Positions 45,338-54,699 are shown, counted from the stretch's first letter. The stretch: 64,000 nucleotides of DNA from Hyphomicrobiales bacterium (GCA_900470155.1 UBZT01000010.1:310001-374000), one strand, 5' to 3'. Numbers and translations: made by a program. The notes: a model not told the origin generated them from the letters alone.

Positions 45338-46135
45338 ATGTTGTTTCGCCGCGCTGTTCTTGCCGGTCTGTCCGCCCTCGTGCTCGCACCGCTTGCAGCT
45401 TTGGCTGCCGACCTGCCGGATCTCGGCGGCAAGACGGTCGTCGTCGTCACCGAAAACGCCTACCCGCCGCTGCAGTTCGTCGATCCGAAGTCCGGCCAGG
45501 CGATCGGCTGGGAATATGACGCGATGAACGAGATCGCCAAGCGGCTGAACTTCAAGGTCGAATACCAGAACACCTCCTGGGACGCGATGATCCAGGCGGT
45601 GTCCGACGACCAGTACAATCTCGGCATGACCGGCATCACGATCAAGGACGACCGCAAGGAGAAGGTCGATTTCTCCGATCCCTACATGCGCTCCGAGCAG
45701 TTCATGCTGGTGCGCGGTGATGAGGCCCGCTTTACCGATGCCAAGAGCTTCGCGGCCCTGACCGACGGTCTGGTCGGCGCGCAGCCCGGCACTTCACCAT
45801 TCTACACGGCCGTCTACGAAATCCTCGACGGCAACGAGCAGAACCCGCGTATCAAGCTGTTCGAAACCTTCGGTGCCACGGTGCAGGCGCTCAAGGCCGG
45901 TGACGTCGATCTGGTCCTGACCGATAGCGTCGCGGCCAAGGGTTATGTCGATGCGTCTCAGGGTGGCCTGAAGGTCGTCGGCGGCGCGCTCGGCGCCGAG
46001 GACTTCGGCTTCATCTACCCAAAGGGCTCCGATCTGGTTCAGCCGATCAATGCCGCGATTGCGGCGCTGAAGGCCGACGGCACGTTCGACGCGCTGAACA
46101 AGAAGTGGTTCCTCGACTACAAGATGGGCGAATGA
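45338..46135 (+). CDS. Amino-acid ABC transporter substrate-binding protein
   Basis: A 265-residue binding protein from ATG 45338 (AGGAGAG ribosome site); residues 1-23 are a signal peptide ending ALAADLP. It is of the SBP_bac_3 class with VVTENAYPPLQFVDP, GWEYDAMNEIAKRL and DQYNLGMTGITIKDDRKEKVDFSDPYM. This class binds polar amino acids or opines. The permease gene follows after 37 bases. Ligand identity cannot be read from sequence. Confidence 0.93.
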   Translation: MLFRRAVLAGLSALVLAPLAALAADLPDLGGKTVVVVTENAYPPLQFVDPKSGQAIGWEYDAMNEIAKRLNFKVEYQNTSWDAMIQAVSDDQYNLGMTGITIKDDRKEKVDFSDPYMRSEQFMLVRGDEARFTDAKSFAALTDGLVGAQPGTSPFYTAVYEILDGNEQNPRIKLFETFGATVQALKAGDVDLVLTDSVAAKGYVDASQGGLKVVGGALGAEDFGFIYPKGSDLVQPINAAIAALKADGTFDALNKKWFLDYKMGE

Positions 46136-46172
46136 GCCTGCTTCGTTCGAACCGCGACAGGATCGCCGGCTG

Positions 46173-46997
46173 ATGAGCTTTCAGACCCTGCCGCAAGGCA
46201 ATCAGAAGGGCGACCGACCCTGGTGGTTGGTCGCCTTTGTCGTGCTGGCGGTCCTGGTCGGCCTCGTCATCGTGTTCAGCGATCTTTACACGCAAGTGTT
46301 CAACACGGTCGCCAAGGGCATCTGGGTGACAGTCTTCGTCACGCTGACCGGGTTCCTTCTGGCGACCACGCTCGGGCTGATGATCGCGCTGCTCGGCATG
46401 GCCGACAGCGTGGTGCTGCGCCAGATCGCCCGCTTCTATGTCGAGGTGGTGCGCGGCGTGCCGATCCTCGTCCTTTTGTTTTACGTCGCCTTCGTAGGTG
46501 CGCCCGGCTTTGTCGCACTCTATAACCTCATCGTCTCGCCACTGACGGCTGCCGGTTACCTGGAGCCGATGGTGGTGCGCGACGTCTCGTTGATGTGGCG
46601 GGCGATCATCGCGCTGATGATCGGCTATTCGGCCTTCATCGCCGAAATCTTCCGGGCCGGCATCCAGTCGATCGACAAGGGCCAGATCGAAGCGGCCAAG
46701 GCGCTCGGCCTCAGTCGCAGCCAGCGGTTCCGCCTCGTCGTTTTCCCGCAGGCGATCCGGGTGATCTTCCCGCCGCTGTCCAACGATTTCGTCGCCATGG
46801 TCAAGGATTCGTCGCTGGTTTCGGTGCTCGGCGTCGCCGACATCACCCAGATGGGCAAGGTCTATGCCTCCGGCTCGTTCCGCTTTTTCGAGACCTATTC
46901 GATCGTCGCCTATGTCTATCTGGTGCTGACGATCGGGTTGTCGCTGATGCTGCGCGGCTTCGAGAAGCGCATGCGCGCGCGGGCCGAGCGCTCTTGA
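46173..46997 (+). CDS. Amino-acid ABC transporter permease
   Basis: A 274-residue permease of the HisM/GlnP type with about five helices. It has VVRGVPILVLLFYVAF and the ATPase-contact loop GQIEAAKALGLSRSQRFRLVVFPQA. Such permeases often pair as heterodimers, but only one is encoded here. No ATPase gene is next to it: the following gene is the convergent ppk2. A shared ATPase from another locus is implied. Confidence 0.93.
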   Translation: MSFQTLPQGNQKGDRPWWLVAFVVLAVLVGLVIVFSDLYTQVFNTVAKGIWVTVFVTLTGFLLATTLGLMIALLGMADSVVLRQIARFYVEVVRGVPILVLLFYVAFVGAPGFVALYNLIVSPLTAAGYLEPMVVRDVSLMWRAIIALMIGYSAFIAEIFRAGIQSIDKGQIEAAKALGLSRSQRFRLVVFPQAIRVIFPPLSNDFVAMVKDSSLVSVLGVADITQMGKVYASGSFRFFETYSIVAYVYLVLTIGLSLMLRGFEKRMRARAERS

Positions 46998-47001
46998 GTT
47001 T

Positions 47002-47042
47002 TCGGCCGGAAGCGGAAGACCATTCTTTCCACTTCCGGCCGA
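47002..47042. terminator. Stem-loop between convergent permease and ppk2 genes
   Basis: A perfect 11-bp stem (TCGGCCGGAAG with CTTCCGGCCGA) encloses a 19-base loop that can itself partly pair. It lies four bases past the permease stop and seven before the ppk2 stop. There is no clear T-run on either strand. Confidence 0.6.
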
Positions 47043-47049
47043 TCCAGCC

Positions 47050-47955
47050 TCAATAGATTTCCGGCACATACATTTCCTGCGGCACCGGATGGCGAAGGTA
47101 GTCGCTGTTGCGCACCCGGTCCGGCAGCACGACCTGTTCCTTCGGCACGCTTTCATAGGGGATCTGGCCGAGCAGATGGCTGATCATGTTCAGTCGCGCC
47201 TTCTTCTTGTCGACCGCCTGCACGACCCACCACGGCGCCTCGGGGATGTGGGTGCGCTCCAGCATCTCTTCCTTGGCCTTGGTATATTCCTCCCAATGGA
47301 TGCGGCTCTGCAGATCCATCGGTGACAGCTTCCACTGCTTCAGCGGATCGTTGATGCGCATGCGGAAGCGGAATTCCTGTTCCTCGTCGGTGATCGAGAA
47401 CCAGTATTTGAGCAGGATGATGCCGGAGCGCGCCAGCATGCGCTCGAATTCCGGCACCGAGCGGAAAAACTCCTCCAGTTCGTCCTGGCTGCAGAAGCCC
47501 ATCACACGTTCGACGCCAGCCCGGTTATACCAGGAGCGGTCGAACATGACCATTTCGCCGGCCGTCGGCAGATGGTTGACGTAGCGCTGGAAATACCACT
47601 GGCTGCGCTCGCGTTCCGTCGGTGCCGGCAGCGCCACGACGCGGCAGACGCGCGGGTTGAGCCTCTGCGTCACGCGCTTGATCGCGCCACCCTTGCCGGC
47701 CGAATCGCGACCTTCGAACAGCAGCACGACCTTGAGTTTCTTGTAATGCACCCAGTCCTGCAGCCGCACGAGTTCGTGCTGCAGCTTGAACAGTTCGCGG
47801 AAATAGACCCTGCGGTCGATCGTCGGCTCGGACAGGCCCTCGGCGACGAGTTCGTCCAGCCGCTCCTCTTCCATCTCCAGTTCCAGTTCCTCGTCGAAGC
47901 TGTCGATGATCTCGTTCTTGATGCGGTTGACGTCGTCATGCGTGGGCGCGGACAT
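47050..47955 (-). CDS. ppk2: Polyphosphate kinase 2
   Basis: A 301-residue single-domain PPK2. It has the Walker A-like LFEGRDSAGKGGAIKR, the Walker B-like VMFDRSWYNRAGVERVMG and the lid-region arginine RFRMRINDPLKQWKLS. It transfers phosphate between polyphosphate and nucleoside diphosphates. ATG at 47955 is chosen for its AGGAG site seven bases upstream; the open frame extends further but without support. The first 50 residues are acidic and helical. Confidence 0.95.
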   Translation of the reverse strand: MSAPTHDDVNRIKNEIIDSFDEELELEMEEERLDELVAEGLSEPTIDRRVYFRELFKLQHELVRLQDWVHYKKLKVVLLFEGRDSAGKGGAIKRVTQRLNPRVCRVVALPAPTERERSQWYFQRYVNHLPTAGEMVMFDRSWYNRAGVERVMGFCSQDELEEFFRSVPEFERMLARSGIILLKYWFSITDEEQEFRFRMRINDPLKQWKLSPMDLQSRIHWEEYTKAKEEMLERTHIPEAPWWVVQAVDKKKARLNMISHLLGQIPYESVPKEQVVLPDRVRNSDYLRHPVPQEMYVPEIY

Positions 47956-48329
47956 AAAGGCTCCTTCCGGGTTCGAACGGCAGATCAACGCATGTTTGCG
48001 CGAATGCTTTATGACAGCTGGAAAATGGGCCGGCCAGCCCGGCTCGTCAAACCATTGCGTGATGCGTGCAGGACGATAACGCCGCCGGTTACAGCCACAT
48101 TGCCGACCGCACGAAAAACTGCTAAAGAACCGCGCATGGGATCGAAATTCGGATGCCTCGCGCCAGACATTTTCGTGCTGCAAGACCACAAGCGTCTGCC
48201 AGCACGCTTTTTCGCGCGTGTCTCCGGGGCGCTCAACAGCCGTCTAGTCTAGGACGCCGTAACGCCGGTTTGCCGTTTGGCGACCACACGCCCGATTGCC
48301 ATCTATCATCTTCACACGGATATAAAGCC
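47956..48329. other. 374-base gap between divergent ppk2 and leuC
   Basis: It holds the upstream regions of ppk2 and leuC. A short hairpin, AAGCGT-N8-ACGCTT followed by TTT, lies at 48190-48212 on the leuC side; it might be a weak attenuator but could be chance. No run of leucine codons that would mark a leader peptide was seen, and no small gene is convincing. Confidence 0.4.
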
Positions 48330-49739
48330 ATGAGCGCACCGCGTACTCTTTACGACAAGATCTGGGACGACCACATGGTCGATCAGCAGGACGACGGAAC
48401 CTGTCTTCTCTACATCGATCGTCACCTCGTTCACGAAGTGACGAGCCCGCAGGCCTTCGAAGGCCTGCGCATGGCCGGCCGCAAGGTTCGTGCGCCGGAA
48501 AAGACGCTCGCCGTCGTTGACCACAATGTGCCGACTTCGCCGGATCGCCATCTCGGCATCAAGAACGAGGAAAGCCGCATCCAGGTCGAGGCGCTGGCCA
48601 CCAATGCTGCAGAGTTCGGCGTCGAATATTATTCGGCCAGCGACAAGCGCCAGGGCATCGTGCACATCGTCGGTCCGGAGCAGGGCTTCACCCTGCCCGG
48701 CATGACCATCGTCTGCGGCGACAGCCATACCTCGACGCACGGTGCGTTCGGAGCCTTGGCGCATGGCATCGGCACGTCCGAAGTCGAACATGTGCTGGCC
48801 ACCCAGACGCTGATCCAGAAGAAGGCCAAGAACATGCTAGTGCGTGTCGATGGCGTTCTGCCGGAGCATGTGACCGCCAAGGACATCATCCTTGCCATCA
48901 TCGGCGAAATCGGCACCGCCGGCGGTACCGGCCATGTCATCGAATTTGCCGGCGAAGCCATCCGTGCGCTGTCGATGGAAGGCCGCATGACCGTCTGCAA
49001 CATGACGATCGAAGGCGGCGCCCGCGCCGGCCTGATCGCGCCGGACGAAAAGACCTTCGAATATATCAAGGGCAAGCCGCGCGCACCGAAGGGTGAGCAG
49101 CTGGAGCAGGCGATCGAATACTGGAAGACGCTGCAGAGCGACGAAGGTGCCCATTACGACCGCGTCGTCGTGTTGAACGCCGCCGACCTGCCGCCGATCG
49201 TCTCCTGGGGCTCCTCGCCGGAAGACGTCGTTTCCATCCAGGGCGTGGTACCGAACCCGGATCTCATCGAAGACGAGAACAAGCGCACCTCCAAGTGGCG
49301 CGCGCTCGACTATATGGGCCTGAAGCCGGACACCAAGATCACCGATATTGCCATCGACCGGGTGTTCATCGGTTCCTGCACCAATGGCCGCATCGAAGAC
49401 CTGCGCGAAGTCGCCAAGGTTGTCGAGGGCCGCACTGTCGCCTCGACCGTGTCTGCGATGATCGTGCCGGGTTCCGGTCTCGTCAAGGAACAGGCGGAAG
49501 CCGAAGGTCTCGACGTGATCTTCAAGGCTGCCGGTTTCGATTGGCGCGAGCCGGGCTGCTCGATGTGCCTGGCGATGAACGACGACCGGCTGAAGCCGGG
49601 CGAGCGTTGCGCCTCGACCTCGAACCGCAATTTCGAAGGCCGCCAGGGCTTCAAGGGCCGCACGCATCTGGTGTCGCCGGCCATGGCCGCTGCCGCTGCC
49701 GTTGCCGGACACTTCGTCGATATCCGCGACTGGAAGTAA
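48330..49739 (+). CDS. leuC: 3-isopropylmalate dehydratase large subunit
   Basis: A 469-residue LeuC, the usual length. It begins [17 protein letters not shown] and carries cluster cysteines in [12 protein letters not shown] and [12 protein letters not shown], plus [13 protein letters not shown]. It isomerises 2-isopropylmalate in leucine synthesis. The small subunit leuD is not nearby. A strong terminator follows. Confidence 0.97.
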   Translation: MSAPRTLYDKIWDDHMVDQQDDGTCLLYIDRHLVHEVTSPQAFEGLRMAGRKVRAPEKTLAVVDHNVPTSPDRHLGIKNEESRIQVEALATNAAEFGVEYYSASDKRQGIVHIVGPEQGFTLPGMTIVCGDSHTSTHGAFGALAHGIGTSEVEHVLATQTLIQKKAKNMLVRVDGVLPEHVTAKDIILAIIGEIGTAGGTGHVIEFAGEAIRALSMEGRMTVCNMTIEGGARAGLIAPDEKTFEYIKGKPRAPKGEQLEQAIEYWKTLQSDEGAHYDRVVVLNAADLPPIVSWGSSPEDVVSIQGVVPNPDLIEDENKRTSKWRALDYMGLKPDTKITDIAIDRVFIGSCTNGRIEDLREVAKVVEGRTVASTVSAMIVPGSGLVKEQAEAEGLDVIFKAAGFDWREPGCSMCLAMNDDRLKPGERCASTSNRNFEGRQGFKGRTHLVSPAMAAAAAVAGHFVDIRDWK

Positions 49740-49767
49740 GGCGAAAGCCGCACGTGTGACTTCAGAT

Positions 49768-49800
49768 GCCGTCCGCAGCAATGCGGGCGGCTTCTTTTTT
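49768..49800 (+). terminator. Intrinsic terminator after leuC
   Basis: GCCGTCCGCA pairs with TGCGGGCGGC (one G-T) around a GCAA tetraloop, followed by TTCTTTTTT. It lies 29 bases past the leuC stop. Confidence 0.92.
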
Positions 49801-49958
49801 GCGGGTACGCCGACAGACGAATGCAAAGACGGGTAATTGCAAAGACGGGCAAAGCCGCTATCGTCGCGCCGTCACAAAATTGTCATGCAACCCTCCTCGA
49901 TGGCCCATTCCATGCCTCAGCCGAATTCCTTGATCGCCAGCGCCGGCGCGGTGCGTGC

Positions 49959-50789
49959 ATGAGCGCGATCGCCATTGGCCTTGCCCTGATTGCTGCCATC
50001 CTGCATGCGAGCTGGAACGCCTTCCTGCGCACCGGAAACGATCGTCTCTGGTCGATCACCGTGATGAGCCTCGCCGGCAGTGTGATCGCGCTGCCGTTCC
50101 TGTTCTATTTTCCGCTGCCGGATCTTGCCGCATGGCCCTATATCCTGCTCTCGGCCAGCCTCCAGGTCGGCTACAGCCTGTTTCTCGTGGCGGCCTACCG
50201 CCAGGGTGAATTGGGCCAGGTCTATCCGATCGTGCGCGGCTCCGTGCCGATGCTGGTGACACTGGGCGGCTTCCTGTTCTTCCATGAGGTGCTCGGGCCC
50301 TACCAGACGCAGGGCGTTGCACTGGTCGCCGCCGGCATCATGAGCCTGTCGCTCGGCAAGACGCGGGCAGCCACATCCTCGCTGCTGTTTGCGCTTGCCA
50401 CCGGCTTTATCATCGCCTGCTATTCAACGGTGGATTCCAAGGGCGTGAAGCTGGTCGAGCAGCCGGTTGCCTATGCCATGTGGGTGCTGTTCCTGTTTGG
50501 CGTGATGATCTGCGTCACCTATGCCGTGCTGCGTCGTGGTTTGCTGATCGATTTTCGCGCCAGTGTCACCTGGAAGGCCTTTGCCGGCGGCGTTGTCGCG
50601 ATGATGGCCTATGGCCTCGTCGTCGTCGCCTATTCCTTTGCACCGGCCGGTCTGGTGACGGCGGTGCGCGAAACCAGTGTCGTCTTCGCGGTCCTGATCG
50701 GGGCAGCGTTTCTCGGCGAACCCCTGACGATCCGCCGGGTGGCCGCCTGCCTGACCGTGGCGGCCGGCGCGATCTGCGTCAGCCTTTGA
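49959..50789 (+). CDS. EamA/DMT-family transporter
   Basis: A 276-residue protein with ten hydrophobic segments arranged as two EamA repeats (residues about 3-135 and 145-275). Motifs are LHASWNAFLRTGNDRLW, GQVYPIVRGSVPMLVTLGG and VTAVRETSVVFAVLIGA. Family members export amino acids or other metabolites. ATG 49959 is taken over the longer frame because the family begins just before the first helix. Confidence 0.9.
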   Translation: MSAIAIGLALIAAILHASWNAFLRTGNDRLWSITVMSLAGSVIALPFLFYFPLPDLAAWPYILLSASLQVGYSLFLVAAYRQGELGQVYPIVRGSVPMLVTLGGFLFFHEVLGPYQTQGVALVAAGIMSLSLGKTRAATSSLLFALATGFIIACYSTVDSKGVKLVEQPVAYAMWVLFLFGVMICVTYAVLRRGLLIDFRASVTWKAFAGGVVAMMAYGLVVVAYSFAPAGLVTAVRETSVVFAVLIGAAFLGEPLTIRRVAACLTVAAGAICVSL

Positions 50790-50803
50790 TCGTCATCGAG
50801 ATG

Positions 50804-50828
50804 AAAAAGGCGGCCGTCGGGCCGCCTT
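50804..50828. terminator. Bidirectional terminator between the EamA and aldo/keto reductase genes
   Basis: A perfect stem, AAGGCGGCC with GGCCGCCTT, and a GTCG loop. On the minus strand it is followed by TTTTT and ends the aldo/keto reductase message; on the plus strand the following run is weaker (CGTTGTCGTGGTT). Confidence 0.8.
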
Positions 50829-50861
50829 CGTTGTCGTGGTTAACCAAATGTTACACGTGAA

Positions 50862-51692
50862 TCAGAAGGTTGCGGTCTTCGGATCCGGGCCGATGCGCGC
50901 ACCTGAATCGTCCAGCCTGTTCAACTCTGCCAAGTCGTCACTCGAAAGCTTGAAGTCGAAGACCTTGAAGTTTTCGACGATACGCGAGGGCGTGACGGAC
51001 TTCGGAATGACCACGAGGCCGTTGTCGATGTGCCAGCGGATGATCACCTGTGCCGGCGTGCGGCCGAGACGTTCGGCAATCTTGCCGATGACCGGATTGG
51101 TCAGCAGCTTGCCCTGACCAAGCGGGCTCCAGGACTGCGTGACGATCTTGTGCTTGTCGTGGAAGGCGCGCGTCGTTTTCTGCTGGAAGTCCGGATGCAG
51201 TTCGATCTGGTTGATGACAGGCACGACGCCGGTTTCTCCGATGATCTTTTCCAGATGTTCGGGATAGAAATTCGAGACGCCGATCGATTTTGCCCGGCCT
51301 TCTTCCTTGAGCTTGGCAAAAGCCTTCCAGGTATCGACAAACAGGCCACGATGGGCCGATGGCCAGTGGATGAGATAGAGATCGACATAGTCGGTGCCGA
51401 GACGCTTCAGGCTGGCATCAAATGCCTTGAGCGTCGAATCGTAGCCCTGGTCGACGTTCCACAGCTTGGTTGTCAGGAAGATCTCGCCACGGGCGACGCC
51501 CGACTGCTTTATGCCCTTGCCAACACCTTCCTCGTTTTCATAGACGGCGGCCGTATCGACGTGGCGATAACCGGCATCCAGCGCCGCCTTGACCGCGGGC
51601 GCAGCTTCATCGTCCGGCGTCTGCCAGACGCCGAGACCGACCTGGGGGATGCGATTGCCATCGTTCAGGGTGATATGGGTTTGCTCTGTCAT
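50862..51692 (-). CDS. Aldo/keto reductase (2,5-diketo-D-gluconate reductase type)
   Basis: A 276-residue AKR from ATG 51692, which has GGAG upstream. It shows MTEQTHITLNDGNRIPQVG, the catalytic Asp/Tyr region YRHVDTAAVYENEEGVG, the lysine in FLTTKLWN, the histidine in YLIHWPSAH and the NADPH motif IPKSVTPSRIVEN. It reduces aldehydes or ketones with NADPH; the exact substrate is unknown, and relatives act on diketogluconate and methylglyoxal. Confidence 0.93.
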   Translation of the reverse strand: MTEQTHITLNDGNRIPQVGLGVWQTPDDEAAPAVKAALDAGYRHVDTAAVYENEEGVGKGIKQSGVARGEIFLTTKLWNVDQGYDSTLKAFDASLKRLGTDYVDLYLIHWPSAHRGLFVDTWKAFAKLKEEGRAKSIGVSNFYPEHLEKIIGETGVVPVINQIELHPDFQQKTTRAFHDKHKIVTQSWSPLGQGKLLTNPVIGKIAERLGRTPAQVIIRWHIDNGLVVIPKSVTPSRIVENFKVFDFKLSSDDLAELNRLDDSGARIGPDPKTATF

Positions 51693-51894
51693 CGGTGAAA
51701 TCTCCATGAAGTATCGGGCGATTGAAGACGGCGGCGGTCTTCAGAAATGGTTGATGCCGGCACGGTTTGTCCAGCTGTCGGAATCGGGCCAGCACATAAC
51801 TATTCAAATGGGCTGGCCCGGTTTCCCATTCCCTACTTAGGAAGGCTGCCGGCCAATGAAAGGTGCGCAAGATGCAATTTGCCTGATCGTGCTG

Positions 51895-52452
51895 TCAGAG
51901 AACCTGAAGGCGGGTTCTTGCCGTCAGATAAGGCAGCAAGCGGCGCATGTCACGCGGGTGGAGCGCGACGCAGCCTTCGGTCGGCTGATAGCCGGGCCGG
52001 GCGATATGAAAGAAGATGGCCGAGCCGCAGCCGCGTTTTCGGGACGACAGGTTCCAGTCCAGCACGATGCAGAGATCATAGAGTTCGTCATCGCGCATCA
52101 GCCGTTCGTGGCTCGGCCGGAACGGCGCCTTGACCGGGCGATTGTAGCTGGCATGGCCGGACGCGTCGCACCAGAGCATGGCTGGGCTGATGTGCTGCAT
52201 CGGCAGGGCAGTCTTCAGCTCGCGCACCCGGTCGCCGCGCAGGTAACCGGAGACGAGTTTCATCGTGGCAATCGGGGTCGCACCGTCACCCTCGCGCTTG
52301 CGGCTGGTGGTGGCCGAGCGGCCAATGGCGGCGCGCAGGCGCAACGGCCCGGCCTGCAGGATCGCCTGGCTCTTGCCGGTCGGGGCCCGACGAACAAGAA
52401 GCCGGCACAGCGTATTTTCCGGAATTTTAGGCTTGTCGGCTCTCACATTCAC
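51895..52452 (-). CDS. L,D-transpeptidase (YkuD) family protein without signal peptide
   Basis: A 185-residue protein with the YkuD catalytic pattern near its C terminus (FFHIARPGYQPTEGCVALH, Cys as nucleophile). It resembles the branch with P-T-x-G-C-V-A-L rather than the SHGC form. The N terminus is polar and basic with no hydrophobic segment, so export is not explained by the visible sequence. If exported it would crosslink peptidoglycan or anchor proteins to it; otherwise its role is unclear. The 202-base stretch upstream towards the aldo/keto reductase gene shows no other gene. Confidence 0.85.
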   Translation of the reverse strand: MNVRADKPKIPENTLCRLLVRRAPTGKSQAILQAGPLRLRAAIGRSATTSRKREGDGATPIATMKLVSGYLRGDRVRELKTALPMQHISPAMLWCDASGHASYNRPVKAPFRPSHERLMRDDELYDLCIVLDWNLSSRKRGCGSAIFFHIARPGYQPTEGCVALHPRDMRRLLPYLTARTRLQVL

Positions 52453-52578
52453 GAGATTTTGCCTTGTTCGTGAAGAATGTTGTATTCATAGCACTTCACA
52501 TGTTTCGACAAAGCCATAATTGCCTGAAGATAAAAGCATAAGCCTTCGAAAATACGACCCAATCTGGAAGGATCAAGG

Positions 52579-53262
52579 ATGACGGCGCGGACCATTCTGC
52601 TCGTGGATGACGATGAGGATCTGAGGCAGATCCTGGTCGAACAGCTCTCGCACTATGAAGAGTTCCAGCTTTTGCAGGAAAACAATGCCACGCGCGCCAT
52701 GCAGACGGCAAAGACCAGCCAGGTCGACCTGCTGATCATGGATGTCGGCCTGCCGGATATGGACGGGCGCGAAGCGGTCAAGCTGTTGCGCAAGGGCGGC
52801 TTCAAGTCGCCGGTGATCATGCTGACCGGCCACGATACCGATTCCGACACGATCCTCGGCCTGGAAGCCGGCGCCAATGATTATGTCACCAAGCCATTCC
52901 GCTTTGCCGTGCTGCTCGCCCGCATCCGCGCCCAGTTGCGCCAGTTCGAGCAGAGCGAGGACGCGACCTTCGGCGTCGGGCCCTATCTGTTCAAGCCCAG
53001 TCAGAAGCTGCTGACCACCGACGACGGCAAGAAGATCCGGCTGACCGAAAAGGAATCGGCGATCATCCGCTATCTCTACCGCGCCGGCCAGAAGGTGGTC
53101 ACGCGCGACGTGCTGCTGGAGGAAGTCTGGGGCTACAATTCCGGCGTCACCACCCATACGCTGGAAACCCATGTCTATCGCCTGCGCCAGAAGATCGAGC
53201 GGGATCCATCGAATGCGGAAATCCTGGTCACCGAGAACGGCGGCTACAAGATTATTCCCTGA
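52579..53262 (+). CDS. OmpR-family response regulator (CenR-like)
   Basis: A 227-residue two-domain regulator. The receiver domain has the acidic pocket VDDDED, phosphorylated D55 (LIMDVGLPDMDG) and K105 (YVTKPFR). The DNA-binding domain has RLTEKESAIIRYLYRAG and the recognition helix region THTLETHVYRLRQKI. The sequence resembles CenR, an envelope-related and often essential regulator of alphaproteobacteria, but no sensor kinase gene is adjacent. GAAGGATCAAGG precedes the start. The CenR label is tentative; the family is secure. Confidence 0.93.
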   Translation: MTARTILLVDDDEDLRQILVEQLSHYEEFQLLQENNATRAMQTAKTSQVDLLIMDVGLPDMDGREAVKLLRKGGFKSPVIMLTGHDTDSDTILGLEAGANDYVTKPFRFAVLLARIRAQLRQFEQSEDATFGVGPYLFKPSQKLLTTDDGKKIRLTEKESAIIRYLYRAGQKVVTRDVLLEEVWGYNSGVTTHTLETHVYRLRQKIERDPSNAEILVTENGGYKIIP

Positions 53263-53426
53263 TCCCCCCGCCTCCACGCTCCTTCTGTCACGGCTCCGCC
53301 AGCCGTCCTGCCGACAGCCGGGGATGACGGCGCGGCGCGGGTCGTCTCGCGAAGGCTTTTGCGCTAAGACGGAACAACCACCGCCGTGATCGGCAGCGAC
53401 TGGGCGGCTTGCGACGGGAGACCCTG

Positions 53427-53882
53427 ATGGCACTGAGCGACGATATAGACCTGCTTTCGGCAGTGCCGCTGTTTTCCGGCCTGGACACCGATCAATTGCG
53501 TCTGGTCGCCTTCGGCGCCGAACGCCGGCAGATCGCACCGGGGCAGGTGCTGTTTCGCGAAAAATCGCCGGCCGAATGCGCCTATGTGGTGGTCAGCGGC
53601 ACGCTGGAACTGCATGTCATCGGCCGTGGCGGCAAGTCGCGGCTCGAGACCACGGTCGGCCCGGGTGTCATGCTGTCCGAGCTCGCGCTGGTCACCATGG
53701 TCGAGCGCAAGTTCACCGCCGTTGCCCGGCAAGATGTCGATGTCATCCGCATCACCCGGGCGATGTTCCACCGGCTCTTGGAGGAATACCCGTCGATGGC
53801 CCGCCATGTCGAGGCGCGCATCAAGCAGTCGATCAGCGCACTGGTCGACGGCACGGCCGCAATGGCGGACCGCTTCGAATAA
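53427..53882 (+). CDS. Single-domain cyclic-nucleotide-binding protein
   Basis: A 151-residue protein made of one cNMP-binding beta roll (SAVPLFSGLDTDQLRLVAFG, PGQVLFREKSPAECAYVVVSG, GVMLSELALVT) plus a C-terminal helix. There is no DNA-binding or enzymatic domain. The phosphate-binding cassette is only partly kept (GVMLSELALV), so nucleotide binding is uncertain. ATG 53427 has GGGAG upstream. It may act as a small adaptor or sensor; its partner is unknown. Confidence 0.87.
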   Translation: MALSDDIDLLSAVPLFSGLDTDQLRLVAFGAERRQIAPGQVLFREKSPAECAYVVVSGTLELHVIGRGGKSRLETTVGPGVMLSELALVTMVERKFTAVARQDVDVIRITRAMFHRLLEEYPSMARHVEARIKQSISALVDGTAAMADRFE

Positions 53883-53895
53883 ACATAGCCTGCTA

Positions 53896-54699
53896 TCAGA
53901 TATCGAACGTCGCGGTGACCGGCACATGGTCGGACGGCTGGTTCCAGCCGCGCGCCTCTTTCAGGATATCGACGCGCTTGAGCAGCGGCGCCAGATCGGC
54001 CGACGACCAGATATGGTCGAGGCGGCGACCCTTGTTGGCGGCGGCCCAGTCCTTGGCGCGGTAGCTCCACCAAGTGTAGAGCTTCTCGCTGTCCGGCACA
54101 TGCTGGCGCATCAAGTCGACCCAGTTGCCCTGGCGCATGATCTCCAGCAGGCCTTCGGTCTCGACCGGCGTGTGGCTGACGATCTTCAGCATCTGCTTAT
54201 GCGACCAGACGTCGTGCTCGAGCGGCGCGATGTTCAGGTCGCCGACCAGAACCGATGCCGTGCCCGGCTCGCCATCGGCCGACAGCGCCTTCATTTCGGC
54301 GATGAAGTCGAGCTTGTGGCCGAATTTCGGGTTGATCTCGCGATTGGGCTCGTCGCCGCCGGCGGGGACATAGAAATTGTGCAGGCGAATGCGGCGGCCG
54401 GCCCATTCGAAGACCGCCGAGATGTGGCGGCTGTCGCCGACGCCGCAATAGTCCTGGCGGTGATCCTCGGTCAGCGGCAGGCGCGAGCAGATGGCAACGC
54501 CGTGATAGCCCTTCTGGCCATGCAGGACGATGTTCGTGTAGCCGAGTGCGGCGATCTGCTCAGCGGGGAACTGGTCGTTCTGGCACTTGATCTCCTGGAG
54601 GCAGAGAATGTCCGGGCTTGTCTGCCTGAGGAAATCCTCGACGATCGGCAGGCGCAGCCGCACCGAATTGATGTTCCAGGTGGTAATCGAAAGCGTCAT
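53896..54699 (-). CDS. xthA: Exodeoxyribonuclease III
   Basis: A 267-residue metal-dependent DNase of the ExoIII/APE family with SITTWNINSVRLRL, the metal-binding glutamate E36 in CLQEIKCQNDQFP, WAGRRIRLHNFYVPAGG, VGDLNIAPLEHDVWS and the C-terminal RLDHIWSS and DHVPVTATFD. It repairs abasic sites and trims 3' ends. It is convergent with the cNMP-binding gene, with 13 bases between the stops. Confidence 0.96.
   Translation of the reverse strand: MTLSITTWNINSVRLRLPIVEDFLRQTSPDILCLQEIKCQNDQFPAEQIAALGYTNIVLHGQKGYHGVAICSRLPLTEDHRQDYCGVGDSRHISAVFEWAGRRIRLHNFYVPAGGDEPNREINPKFGHKLDFIAEMKALSADGEPGTASVLVGDLNIAPLEHDVWSHKQMLKIVSHTPVETEGLLEIMRQGNWVDLMRQHVPDSEKLYTWWSYRAKDWAAANKGRRLDHIWSSADLAPLLKRVDILKEARGWNQPSDHVPVTATFDI

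Noticed and set aside
48009..48236. A 75-codon minus-strand frame upstream of ppk2
   Set aside because: No ribosome site or family features; it lies in the control region between divergent genes.
51709..51840. A 43-codon frame between the aldo/keto reductase and L,D-transpeptidase genes
   Set aside because: No ribosome site, no recognised motif, and it begins antisense to the leader of the reductase gene.
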